This document shows positions 45,659 to 54,204 of a stretch of DNA of 64,000 bases, in pieces (the first letter of the stretch is position 1; each line of letters starts with the position of its first letter). Source of the stretch: Halanaerobium hydrogeniformans (lineage in GTDB: Bacteria > Bacillota > Halanaerobiia > Halanaerobiales > Halanaerobiaceae). The position numbers and the translations under genes are program-made. The notes beneath the pieces are model-generated. The model was not told where the DNA came from. It did no database searches and saw only the letters and a list, made by a program, of their open reading frames with translations. The stretch lies in the NCBI RefSeq assembly GCF_000166415.1, contig NC_014654.1, forward strand, positions 1,922,001-1,986,000, in the 5' to 3' direction.

Positions 45659-48600
45659 TTATTTTACATAATCCTGAAGGGCTCTGCACTCAACCTTATC
45701 TCCTGCTTTAATCTCCTTTAGGACTTTGAGCATAGCTTCTGTAGTATCAAGTGATGTCAAACAGGGAATACCCATCTCAACAGCACTTCTTCGGATTTTA
45801 AAACCATCCCTTTCCGGAATTTTTCCTTTCGTTAATGTATTTATAACAAGATCTATCTTATCTTCAGAAATTAATTCAAGTGCATTCGGAGAACCTTCAT
45901 CTATTTTCTTAATTTCATTAACTTTAAGTCCTTTTTCTTTCAACTTTTCTGCAGTTCCACTGGTTGCAGAAATTTCAAAACCAAGTTCTGCAAAATCTTT
46001 TATATACTCTACTGCTTCTGTTTTATCTTTATCTGCAATTGTAGCTAATATTCTACCCTCTCTAGGGATTTCTAACCCGGCAGCAATTAAACCCTTATAA
46101 AGAGCTTTTTCATAGCTTTCAGCCAGGCCTAAAACCTCTCCTGTTGACTTCATTTCAGGGCCAAGATTTGTATCAACCTGAGTGAGCTTAGAAAATGAAA
46201 ACACAGGAACTTTTACGGCATAATGATTTTTTTCAGGTAAAAGACCACTTTTCCAGCCTAGATCTTTAAGCTTAATTCCCAATAATGCCTTGGTTGCTAA
46301 ATCTACCATTGCAACTCCTGTAACCTTACTTAAATAGGGAATAGTCCTGCTTGATCTTGGGTTAACTTCTATAACATAAACTTTATTGTCATTTACCACA
46401 TATTGAATATTGATAACTCCCTCGACATTAAGCTTTTGACTAATCTTGATACTATATTCTTCAATTTTTTCTTTTATTTTTTCTGAAAGATTATGGGGAG
46501 GATAAACAGCAATACTATCACCTGAATGCACACCAGCTCTTTCTACATGTTCCATTATTCCTGGTAAAATAACTGTTTCTCCATCTGAAATTGCATCAAC
46601 TTCAACCTCAGTTCCAGTTAGATATTTGTCTATTAAAACTGGTCTGTCTGGAGAAACTTTAACAGCATTTTTCATGTATTCTTCTAATTCTTTTTCATTA
46701 TAAACTACTTCCATTGCCCTACCACCAAGAACATAAGATGGCCTAACTAAAACTGGATATTTAATTTCAGCTGCAATTTTTTCTGCTTCTAAAAGTGATG
46801 CAGCAGTTTTTCCGGCAGGAGTAGGGATATCTAATTCATTTAAAAGTTTAATGAATCTATCTCTATCTTCAGCCAGATCAATCGAATCTACCGAAGTCCC
46901 TAAAATATTTACACCTTCATCAGCTAATTTAGCAGCTAGATTTATTGCAGTCTGTCCTCCAAATTGAACTATTACACCTTCTGGTTTTTCGTTTTCAATA
47001 ATGTGCATTACATCTTCTTTTGTTAAAGGCTCAAAGTATAACCTGTCAGAAGTATCAAAGTCTGTACTAACTGTTTCCGGATTATTATTAACTATAATAG
47101 ATTCATATCCTTCTTCATGTAATGACCAGGCCGAATGTACACTGCAGTAGTCAAATTCTATCCCCTGACCGATTCTTATCGGGCCTGACCCTAAAACCAT
47201 TATCTTTTTCTTATCTGAAGCTACTGCTTCATTTACTTTTTCATAACTGGAATAATAATATGGTGTTGCTGCTTCAAATTCCGCTGCACAAGTATCTACC
47301 ATTTTGTAAACCGGATTAATCTTTAGTTGCTTTCGAAGCTTTTTTATTTCTATTTCATCTAAGTTAGTTAAAAGAGCAATTTCTAAATCAGAAAAACCCA
47401 TTTCTTTAGCTTTGAAAATTGTTCCTTTGTGTTTGATTAAATCCTCTTCTTTAAGACTCTGCAGTTCTTTTTCTAAATCTGTAATATTCTTTATTTTATG
47501 CAGAAAAAATGTACTTATTTTTGTAATTTGATGAACTTTCTCTACACTCCAACCTCTTCTGAGTGCCTCAGCTATTACAAATAACCGGTTGTCATCTGCT
47601 TCAATAAGAAAATCTTTAATTTGCAGATCAGATAAATCTCTAAATTCTTCTAAATAAAAACCATACCTGCCTATTTCAAGAGATCTAACTGCTTTAAGCA
47701 TTGATGATTCTAAATTTCTTTCAATAGCCATTACCTCACCGGTAGCTTTCATTTGAGTTCCTAAATCACGATCTGCATAATGAAATTTATCAAAGGGCCA
47801 GCGGGGTATTTTAAAAACAACATAATCTAAAGCAGGTTCAAAACAGGCAGTAGTTTTACCTGTTATTGCATTATCTATTTCATCTAAATTATAACCTAAG
47901 GCTATTCTAGCAGATACTTTAGCTATTGGATAACCTGTTGCTTTTGATGCAAGCGCACTAGAGCGGCTGACCCGGGGGTTAACCTCAATGATATAATATT
48001 GGAAACTATCTGGGTCTAATGCATATTGAACATTACAGCCACCTTCAATCCCGAGGGCCCTAATTATTTTAAGCGCAGAGCTTCTAAACATCTGATATTC
48101 TTTATCACTTAAAGTTTGGCTGGGAGCTACAACTATACTATCACCTGTATGAACCCCCACCGGATCGAAATTTTCCATATTACAAACCACAATACAGTTA
48201 TCATTAGCATCTCTCATAACTTCATATTCTATTTCTTTCCAACCTTTTATGCTTTTTTCAATTAAAACCTGGCCGATAAGACTGTGTTTGAAACCCCTGA
48301 TGGTTATTTCTTTTAATTCTTCTAGATTATCTGCGACTCCTCCACCAGTTCCCCCCATGGTATATGCTGGTCTAACGATTACAGGAAAACCAATTTTTTT
48401 CGCAATTTCTGCAGCCTGTTCCACATTTTCTGCAATTTTACTATCAAGTACAGGTTCACCTATTTGATCCATTAATTCTTTAAATGTATTTCTATCTTCT
48501 GCTTTTTCAATTGTTTTAATTGGAGTTCCTAATAATTCAACATCTAATTCATCTAAAATCTTACTTTCTGCAAGATCTATCGCTAAATTAAGTGCAATCT

Positions 48601-48877
48601 GTCCACCTAATGTAGGAATTAAACCATCTGGTTTTTCTTTTCTTAAAATTTCTATAATACTTTCTAAAGTTAAAGGTTCTATATAAACCCTATCTGCCAT
48701 ATTTTCATCGGTCATTATAGTGGCAGGATTGCTATTGACCAATACAACCTCTATTCCTTCTTCTTTTAAAGCTCTACAAGCCTGACTTCCAGAATAATCA
48801 AATTCTGCAGCCTGCCCAATAATTATTGGGCCTGATCCAATTACCATAACTTTTTTAATATCGTCTCTTTTAGGCAT
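45659..48877 (-). CDS. carB: Carbamoyl phosphate synthase large subunit
   Basis: 1072 aa, the full duplicated architecture: two homologous ATP-grasp halves ([32 protein letters not shown]-type start of each half; [23 protein letters not shown] in the second), an oligomerisation region, and a C-terminal MGS-like allosteric domain (about 930-1072). Uses ammonia delivered by CarA. 22 bp downstream of carA. Confidence 0.96.
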   Translation of the reverse strand: MPKRDDIKKVMVIGSGPIIIGQAAEFDYSGSQACRALKEEGIEVVLVNSNPATIMTDENMADRVYIEPLTLESIIEILRKEKPDGLIPTLGGQIALNLAIDLAESKILDELDVELLGTPIKTIEKAEDRNTFKELMDQIGEPVLDSKIAENVEQAAEIAKKIGFPVIVRPAYTMGGTGGGVADNLEELKEITIRGFKHSLIGQVLIEKSIKGWKEIEYEVMRDANDNCIVVCNMENFDPVGVHTGDSIVVAPSQTLSDKEYQMFRSSALKIIRALGIEGGCNVQYALDPDSFQYYIIEVNPRVSRSSALASKATGYPIAKVSARIALGYNLDEIDNAITGKTTACFEPALDYVVFKIPRWPFDKFHYADRDLGTQMKATGEVMAIERNLESSMLKAVRSLEIGRYGFYLEEFRDLSDLQIKDFLIEADDNRLFVIAEALRRGWSVEKVHQITKISTFFLHKIKNITDLEKELQSLKEEDLIKHKGTIFKAKEMGFSDLEIALLTNLDEIEIKKLRKQLKINPVYKMVDTCAAEFEAATPYYYSSYEKVNEAVASDKKKIMVLGSGPIRIGQGIEFDYCSVHSAWSLHEEGYESIIVNNNPETVSTDFDTSDRLYFEPLTKEDVMHIIENEKPEGVIVQFGGQTAINLAAKLADEGVNILGTSVDSIDLAEDRDRFIKLLNELDIPTPAGKTAASLLEAEKIAAEIKYPVLVRPSYVLGGRAMEVVYNEKELEEYMKNAVKVSPDRPVLIDKYLTGTEVEVDAISDGETVILPGIMEHVERAGVHSGDSIAVYPPHNLSEKIKEKIEEYSIKISQKLNVEGVINIQYVVNDNKVYVIEVNPRSSRTIPYLSKVTGVAMVDLATKALLGIKLKDLGWKSGLLPEKNHYAVKVPVFSFSKLTQVDTNLGPEMKSTGEVLGLAESYEKALYKGLIAAGLEIPREGRILATIADKDKTEAVEYIKDFAELGFEISATSGTAEKLKEKGLKVNEIKKIDEGSPNALELISEDKIDLVINTLTKGKIPERDGFKIRRSAVEMGIPCLTSLDTTEAMLKVLKEIKAGDKVECRALQDYVK

Positions 48878-48899
48878 AATACCTCCTTTAATTTAACTG

Positions 48900-49976
48900 C
48901 TATTTTTTGAGCATTTCAATAAACTGATCAAATAAATAATGTGAATCCTGGGGGCCAGGTGATCCTTCAGGATGATACTGTACAGAAAAAGCTGGATATT
49001 TTTTGTGTTTTATTCCTTCTATAGTGTTATCATTGACATTAAGATGAGTAATCTCTATATCTAAATTTTCTAATGAATCTTTTTTTACTGCAAAACCATG
49101 GTTTTGTGAACTTATATAAACTCTACCGTTTTTTAAATCTTTTACAGGGTGATTAGCACCTCTATGACCAAATTTTAGTTTATATGTTTCTGCTCCACAT
49201 GCCATAGCAAGTAACTGATGACCTAAACAGATACCAAAAATAACTGTTTTGCCTAATAATGCTTTTATAGTTTTGGCTACATAGGCAGCATCTCTGGGAT
49301 CACCAGGACCATTTGAAAACATTACTCCATCTGGATTAAAAGCTAATATTTCTTCTGCAGAAAATGAGGCTGGAACTACGATAACCTCTGCTCCCCTCTG
49401 TAAAAGTGAGTTCTTAATATTATCTTTAGCCCCTGAATCTACTAAAACTACTCGCAGGTTTTTTCCTTCACCATATTTTCTAACTTTACTGGTAGTTACC
49501 TGAGAAACAAGATCCCTTCCCGACAAAGCAGGAACATTTTTTGCCTTTTCAATTAATTGTTCTTCACCCAGATCTTCAGTTGTTATGATACCACGCATAG
49601 TACCCTGACGGCGCAAAGTTTTTGTTAAAGCTCGAGTATCTATACCTGTAATTCCAGTAATATTATTTTCTTTTAAATACAGTTCAAGCTTTTTTTTCAA
49701 CCTCCAATTTTCAGGATTATTTGAAAATTCCTTAACTATAAAACCATTAACATGAGGTTTTATAGATTCAAAATCATCAGAATTAATCCCGTAATTACCT
49801 ATTAATGGATAGGTCATACAAACTATTTCGCCTTTATAAGAGGGATCAGTTAATATTTCTTGATAGCCAGTCATACTAGTATTAAAGACAATTTCCCCAC
49901 TTGTTTCGCCTTCTTTTCCAAAAATCTTACCTTTGAAAATACTCCCTTCTTCTAAAACAAGTTTAGCATTTAGCAT
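48900..49976 (-). CDS. carA: Carbamoyl phosphate synthase small subunit
   Basis: Glutamine amidotransferase subunit of 358 aa. N-terminal CPSase_sm_chain domain (NTSMTGYQEILTDPSYKGEIV, ITGIDTRALT) and a class I GATase domain with nucleophile Cys in IFGICLGHQLLAMA and the His-Glu pair in SVQYHPEGSPGP. First gene of the car unit behind a PyrR attenuator. Confidence 0.96.
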   Translation of the reverse strand: MLNAKLVLEEGSIFKGKIFGKEGETSGEIVFNTSMTGYQEILTDPSYKGEIVCMTYPLIGNYGINSDDFESIKPHVNGFIVKEFSNNPENWRLKKKLELYLKENNITGITGIDTRALTKTLRRQGTMRGIITTEDLGEEQLIEKAKNVPALSGRDLVSQVTTSKVRKYGEGKNLRVVLVDSGAKDNIKNSLLQRGAEVIVVPASFSAEEILAFNPDGVMFSNGPGDPRDAAYVAKTIKALLGKTVIFGICLGHQLLAMACGAETYKLKFGHRGANHPVKDLKNGRVYISSQNHGFAVKKDSLENLDIEITHLNVNDNTIEGIKHKKYPAFSVQYHPEGSPGPQDSHYLFDQFIEMLKK

Positions 49977-50043
49977 TTAAAAACCTCCGTTTTCTTTTTT
50001 GAATCAAGAAGAAAAACTAATGTTTATCTGTTTATATAAAAAT

Positions 50044-50235
50044 AAAACCTTCTCTCCAGAAACTGGCAAGAAGGTTTAATAATCATTGATAAGCTTTTAA
50101 GTTGCTTTATTTTAGACAATAAATATCTATTAGAAAAATTTACTAAAAGATATAAAAGCACTTAGAATTTTGCTGCTCTCTAATTTTTATAAAGCAATCT
50201 TCCTTTGCCAGCCTCTCTGGACTGATTTAAAAGGA
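50044..50235 (-). promoter_or_regulatory. PyrR-dependent attenuator before carA
   Basis: Binding loop at 50201-50235 (ATCAGTCCAGAGAGGCTGG closed by TCCTTTT/AAAGGA), then about 110 nt, then the terminator AAACCTTCTTGCCAG/CTGGAGAGAAGGTTT with T-rich tail (50044-50078). The spacing between loop and terminator is longer than at the other two sites. Of the gap 49977-50375 the rest holds only the promoter. Confidence 0.9.
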
Positions 50236-50262
50236 CAAATATATTTTTTATTATTGTGCTTT

Positions 50263-50291
50263 AGTTTAACATCAAAATTATAAGCTGTCAA
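50263..50291 (-). promoter_or_regulatory. Sigma-A promoter of carAB
   Basis: TTGACA (50286-50291) and TAAACT (50263-50268), 17 bp apart on the minus strand, just upstream of the PyrR loop. Confidence 0.7.
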
Positions 50292-50375
50292 TAGCTGCAA
50301 AGAACATTTAGATAACAAAATAACTATTATCCTTGTATACAATCAAATAATATTGTTTGTTTTCCTTTTTTTAAC

Positions 50376-52088
50376 TTAAATACCTCTTTTAATATATTCA
50401 GTATGAAGTAAACGATGAGCTAATTCACTTCCGGGTTTATCTAAATATTCTTCATATAATTTTTTTATATATGGATTTTCATGAGATTTTCTGAGTTTTT
50501 TGTTTTTATCTATTTGATAGATTGCTTTTCTTCTTTTCTCAACAACATCTTCATCATAACTTATAGGTTGACCTCCACCATTAAGACATCCGCCTGGACA
50601 GGCCATAAATTCTACAAAATGAAATTCTTCACCTTCATCGATCATTTTCATTATTTTATGAGCATTATTTAAACCATGAACAACTGCTACTTTTAACTCA
50701 AAACCCTCAATATTTACTGAGGCTTTTTTAATTCCCTGATCACCTCTGAGCACTTCAAAATCAATTTTTTCTAATTCTTTTTCTGTGATTAATTCATAAG
50801 CTGTTCTTAAAGCTGCTTCCATAACCCCACCTGTGCTTCCAAAAATATCAGCTGCACCAGAAGAAACACCTAATAATTTGTCATATTCTTTTTCTTCAAT
50901 GTTTAAAAAATCTATTCCAGCGGCTTTAATCAACCCTGAAAGTTCACGGGTTGTTAAAACATAATCTACATCACTACCCATTTCTTTTCTTTTTGCTTCA
51001 AATTTCTTAGCAGTACATGGCATTACAGACACAACTACCAAATCATCAGGATCAATACCTGCTTTTTCTGCATAATAGTTTTTTGCTACTGCTCCAAACA
51101 TCTGCTGAGGAGATTTAGCAGATGAAAGATTGCTCAAATATTGTGGATAAAAGTGTTCTATAAACTTAATCCAACCAGGACTACAAGAAGTAAATAAAGG
51201 CAATGTTTCTTTATTATTTATTCGATTGATTAACTCAGTTCCTTCTTCCATTATCGTTAGATCTGCTGCAAAATTTGTATCAAAAACAGCATCAAAACCA
51301 AGTCTTTTTAAAGCAGCAACAAGCTGACCGGTAGATATTTCTCCAGCCTTAGCACTAAAAGGTTCAGAAATAGCAACCCTAACAGCTGGAGCAGTCTGGA
51401 CAATAACATGCTTATTCTCATTTTCTAAGGCCTGCCAAACCTTTTCTTTTTGATAAACTTCATGTAGGGCGCCGGTTGGACAGGATAAAATACACTGCCC
51501 ACAATTTGTGCACTCTACATTACCCATTCCCATATCTTTAAATGTTGTTACAACTGTATCAGGCCCTCGATTTGCTGTAGTAAAAATACCTATACCCTGT
51601 ATTTCTTCACATTTTCTGATACAGCGATTACAACTAATACATTTATCCGGTTCTCTAACTATTGAATAACTCGAATTATCTACACTGTGCCCACCTCTAA
51701 TTGGATCAAGTCTTACCTTTTCTATTCCTATATCTTCGGCTATCTTTTTGAGTTCACAACTTCTATTACGACTACAGGTTAAACAATTTAACTGACAATC
51801 AATATTATGAGTTGCGATAATCAACTCAAATAAATTTTGTCTCAATTTTCTTACTTTTCGCGAGTGGGTTTTAATTTTCATGCCACCTTCTACAGAAGTA
51901 GCACAGGCAGGTTTTAGAAGTTCTTCACCTTCTACTTCTACAACACACAAACGGCAGCCCCCATAAACAGAAAGCTCTTTTTCATAACACAAAGTAGGTA
52001 TATATATATTAGCCTTTTTAGCAGCTTCTAAAATACTTATCCCTTCCTCAACAGATAATTTCAAACCATCTATTTCAATATTAAGCAT
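50376..52088 (-). CDS. hydA: [FeFe] hydrogenase catalytic subunit (HydA, trimeric type)
   Basis: 570 aa. Order: N-terminal [2Fe-2S] (Cys 34, 45, 48, 62), His-ligated [4Fe-4S] (HNIDCQLNCLTC, about 94-106), two [4Fe-4S] (CISCNRCIRKC and CTNCGQCILSCP, about 150-204), then the H-cluster domain with motifs TSCSPGW (300-306), MPCTAKK (356-362) and ACPGGCLNGGGQP (496-508). All H-cluster cysteines are present. Reduces protons to H2 with electrons from NADH, and possibly ferredoxin, via HydB/HydC. Overlaps hydB by 8 bp. Confidence 0.95.
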   Translation of the reverse strand: MLNIEIDGLKLSVEEGISILEAAKKANIYIPTLCYEKELSVYGGCRLCVVEVEGEELLKPACATSVEGGMKIKTHSRKVRKLRQNLFELIIATHNIDCQLNCLTCSRNRSCELKKIAEDIGIEKVRLDPIRGGHSVDNSSYSIVREPDKCISCNRCIRKCEEIQGIGIFTTANRGPDTVVTTFKDMGMGNVECTNCGQCILSCPTGALHEVYQKEKVWQALENENKHVIVQTAPAVRVAISEPFSAKAGEISTGQLVAALKRLGFDAVFDTNFAADLTIMEEGTELINRINNKETLPLFTSCSPGWIKFIEHFYPQYLSNLSSAKSPQQMFGAVAKNYYAEKAGIDPDDLVVVSVMPCTAKKFEAKRKEMGSDVDYVLTTRELSGLIKAAGIDFLNIEEKEYDKLLGVSSGAADIFGSTGGVMEAALRTAYELITEKELEKIDFEVLRGDQGIKKASVNIEGFELKVAVVHGLNNAHKIMKMIDEGEEFHFVEFMACPGGCLNGGGQPISYDEDVVEKRRKAIYQIDKNKKLRKSHENPYIKKLYEEYLDKPGSELAHRLLHTEYIKRGI

Positions 52089-53313
52089 ATTTTACTCCCC
52101 CTGATTTAAATTTGCTGCTGTAATTATTGATAACAGAACTAATAAAACTTAAAGAGCTCTGTCCTAAACCACATCTTGCAGCAAGTTTGATTGTATTACC
52201 TATATCATTAATTAACTCGAAATCCAATTCAGACTCATTATCTTTATATCTTTTTAATATACGATTTATCTGTCTATTACCCTCCCGACAGGGAAAACAG
52301 GTTCCACAAGTTTCATCCATATAAAAACGGGATACATTGAGCATTAAATCTAATAAATCATGACTTTCATTGACAGCAATTACAGCTCCAGAGCCGAGAC
52401 TACTGCCTAATTTTTCAAAAGTTTGATAGGTATAAGGAAGCTCTAAGTCTTCAGCCTTAATTAATGCTGTAGAAACTCCACCAGGTATAATAAAGCTTAA
52501 AGTCTCTGAGCCTCTCATGCCCTGACCAAGTTTATAGATAATATCATTTAAAGTAACTTTAGCAAATTCGATTTCATACAAACCAGGTGCATTGACATCC
52601 CCACTTAAAGAAATTAATTTAGTACCCCTACTACCTTCAACTCCTAATTCAGAAAACTCTACAGAATCTTCGTTAAAAATTTCTGCAGCACAACAAAGGG
52701 ATTCCACATTATTGACTACAGTTGGATTATCAAATAACCCTTTTTGAATTGGATAAGGTGGTTTAATTCTTGAACGACCTCTTTTGCCTTCAATAGAATT
52801 TAAAAGTGAAGTTTCATCACCACATACATAAGCACCTGCTCCTCTGACCAACCTCAATTCCAGACTAAAATCACTGGAAAAAATATTCTCTCCCAAAATA
52901 TTTTTCTTTTCTGCTTTATCAATAACATCTTGAAATTTCTTAATTGCATTTATATATTCTCCTCTAATATATATATATGCTCTAGCTGCTCCAACTGCAT
53001 AAGCAGCAATCATTATACCTTCTAATACCTTTAAAGGTCTTTCTTCAAGCAAATAACGATCTTTAAAGGTTCCCGGTTCTCCTTCATCTCCATTACAAAC
53101 TAAATATTTATTATCATTATCAATATCCTTTGCAAATTGCCATTTCAGACCAGTCGGAAATCCTGCTCCACCTCTCCCCTTCAGTTCAGAATCTTTTACT
53201 TTTTGAATTATTTCTTCTCTGCTCATAGTTAAAGCATTTTTTATTGAGTTAAAATGATAATTATCTACATCATCAAGTCGATCACCTTTAAGATATACCC
53301 TTTCTAAATTCAT
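52081..53313 (-). CDS. hydB: NADH-oxidising hydrogenase subunit (HydB/NuoF-like), short form
   Basis: Flavoprotein of 410 aa: LKGRGGAGFPTGLKW (FMN/NADH), GDEGEPGTFKDR, RGEY, GAGAYVCGDETSLLNSIEG, and the [4Fe-4S] ligands ETCGTCFPCREG plus a later Cys in ARCGLGQSS. It covers only the NuoF core. HydB of Thermotoga or Acetobacterium carries extra N-terminal thioredoxin-like and C-terminal diferredoxin domains that are lacking here, like the short Syntrophomonas Hyd1B. ATG at 53313 chosen over 53316 for spacing from GGAGG. Confidence 0.92.
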   Translation of the reverse strand: MNLERVYLKGDRLDDVDNYHFNSIKNALTMSREEIIQKVKDSELKGRGGAGFPTGLKWQFAKDIDNDNKYLVCNGDEGEPGTFKDRYLLEERPLKVLEGIMIAAYAVGAARAYIYIRGEYINAIKKFQDVIDKAEKKNILGENIFSSDFSLELRLVRGAGAYVCGDETSLLNSIEGKRGRSRIKPPYPIQKGLFDNPTVVNNVESLCCAAEIFNEDSVEFSELGVEGSRGTKLISLSGDVNAPGLYEIEFAKVTLNDIIYKLGQGMRGSETLSFIIPGGVSTALIKAEDLELPYTYQTFEKLGSSLGSGAVIAVNESHDLLDLMLNVSRFYMDETCGTCFPCREGNRQINRILKRYKDNESELDFELINDIGNTIKLAARCGLGQSSLSFISSVINNYSSKFKSGGVKYA

Positions 53314-53324
53314 CATTAGCCTCC

Positions 53325-53768
53325 TTAGATACAGTTATTTAATATTTCTATAGCTTTTGTTTTTGTTAGTTTTTCATATATTTGATCATTAATCATCATT
53401 ACAGGACCCTCTGCACAATGGCCTAAACATTCAACTACTTCAAGAGTAAATTTTTTATCTTTGCTAGTCTCATTATTTTCTATTCCCAGATATGATTTAA
53501 CTGCCTTTAAAAGAGATTCAGATTCATTTAAATGACAGGAAATACTGTCACAAATTCGAATAATATATTTTCCTGTAGGCTCTGTATAAAGCATAGAATA
53601 AAAACTTATTACTCCATAAGCATTAGCTCTTGACAAATTAAACTTCTCAGCAAGATTTTCAATTTCATTTTCTGGAATATATCCATAGGTATCTTGAACA
53701 TTATGAAGTTCTTCTAAAAGACTACCTTCTTCGAAAATAATATCCTCTATAATTTTTTCATTACTCAT
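53325..53768 (-). CDS. hydC: Hydrogenase [2Fe-2S] subunit (HydC/NuoE-like)
   Basis: 147 aa thioredoxin-like ferredoxin. LQDTYGYIPE-like N-terminal helices (VQDTYGYIPENEIENLAEKF), YGVISFYSML, and cluster ligands in ICDSISCHLN and VVECLGHCAEGPVMMIN. First gene of hydCBA, with an AAAAGGGG ribosome site and a sigma-54 type promoter about 75 bp upstream. Confidence 0.93.
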   Translation of the reverse strand: MSNEKIIEDIIFEEGSLLEELHNVQDTYGYIPENEIENLAEKFNLSRANAYGVISFYSMLYTEPTGKYIIRICDSISCHLNESESLLKAVKSYLGIENNETSKDKKFTLEVVECLGHCAEGPVMMINDQIYEKLTKTKAIEILNNCI

Positions 53769-53839
53769 AATTTAACCATCCCCTTTTGTGAATTTTTTCT
53801 TTTGATTAAATAAAAATAAAGTATTCATCTATAATATTA

Positions 53840-53855
53840 TGCATTTATCATACCA
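53840..53855 (-). promoter_or_regulatory. Sigma-54 type (-24/-12) promoter of hydCBA
   Basis: On the minus strand TGGTATGATAAATGCA: the GG and GC doublets have exactly the 10-bp gap of the TGGCACG-N4-TTGCA consensus, with most other positions matching. The expected start is near 53829, giving a leader of about 60 nt. Apart from this, 53769-54060 shows no other clear signal. Confidence 0.7.
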
Positions 53856-54064
53856 GTCATTATAAAATATTGATTTTATTATGAAATATAAAAAAATATT
53901 ATTTGATATAAACTAAGTATAGGTTTCCATAGCTGACATGATAGGGTTCGCAAAGGTTTAATTATTTATATAATAAAAAAATATTTTTTTATTTTACATA
54001 TTTAATTTAAAATAAGATTATATTTCTCTATAAAATAGTAATTTAATCACAACAGGAGAAAAAT

Positions 54065-54080
54065 AATGCATCAATGCATT
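54065..54080. promoter_or_regulatory. TGCAT palindrome 1, probable activator binding site
   Basis: AATGCAT-CA-ATGCATT: a perfect palindrome of 7-bp arms, about 210 bp upstream of the -24/-12 promoter, a usual distance for a sigma-54 enhancer. Confidence 0.6.
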
Positions 54081-54126
54081 AAAAATAGGCCTTATTCCCA
54101 GCTGAAAAAGATTGAAATAGGCCTAA
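54081..54126 (-). terminator. Terminator of the sigma-54 activator gene
   Basis: TAGGCCTATTTC pairs with GAATAAGGCCTA (internal mismatches) around a 16-nt loop, followed by TTTTT on the minus strand, 80 bp after the activator stop. It lies between the TGCAT sites. Confidence 0.7.
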
Positions 54127-54165
54127 TCTTTGATAAATTAATCACAATCTTAAAATAATAAAACT

Positions 54166-54181
54166 GATGCATAAACGCATT
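54166..54181. promoter_or_regulatory. TGCAT palindrome 2, probable activator binding site
   Basis: GATGCAT-AA-ACGCATT: same spacing as palindrome 1, two imperfect positions. Confidence 0.55.
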
Positions 54182-54184
54182 AAT

Positions 54185-54200
54185 AATGCATCAGTGCATC
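54185..54200. promoter_or_regulatory. TGCAT palindrome 3, probable activator binding site
   Basis: AATGCAT-CA-GTGCATC: same spacing, 19 bp (about two helical turns) from palindrome 2, so two dimers could bind on one face of the DNA. Confidence 0.55.
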
Positions 54201-54204
54201 AGTT

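Noticed and set aside
53881-53960. Sigma-A promoter for hydC in the AT-rich stretch
   Set aside because: Only isolated TATA-like strings without a spaced -35; the -24/-12 element is better.
54060-54204. TGCAT repeats as a small CRISPR-like or satellite array
   Set aside because: The units are short palindromes without regular spacers and lie at an enhancer position; no cas genes.
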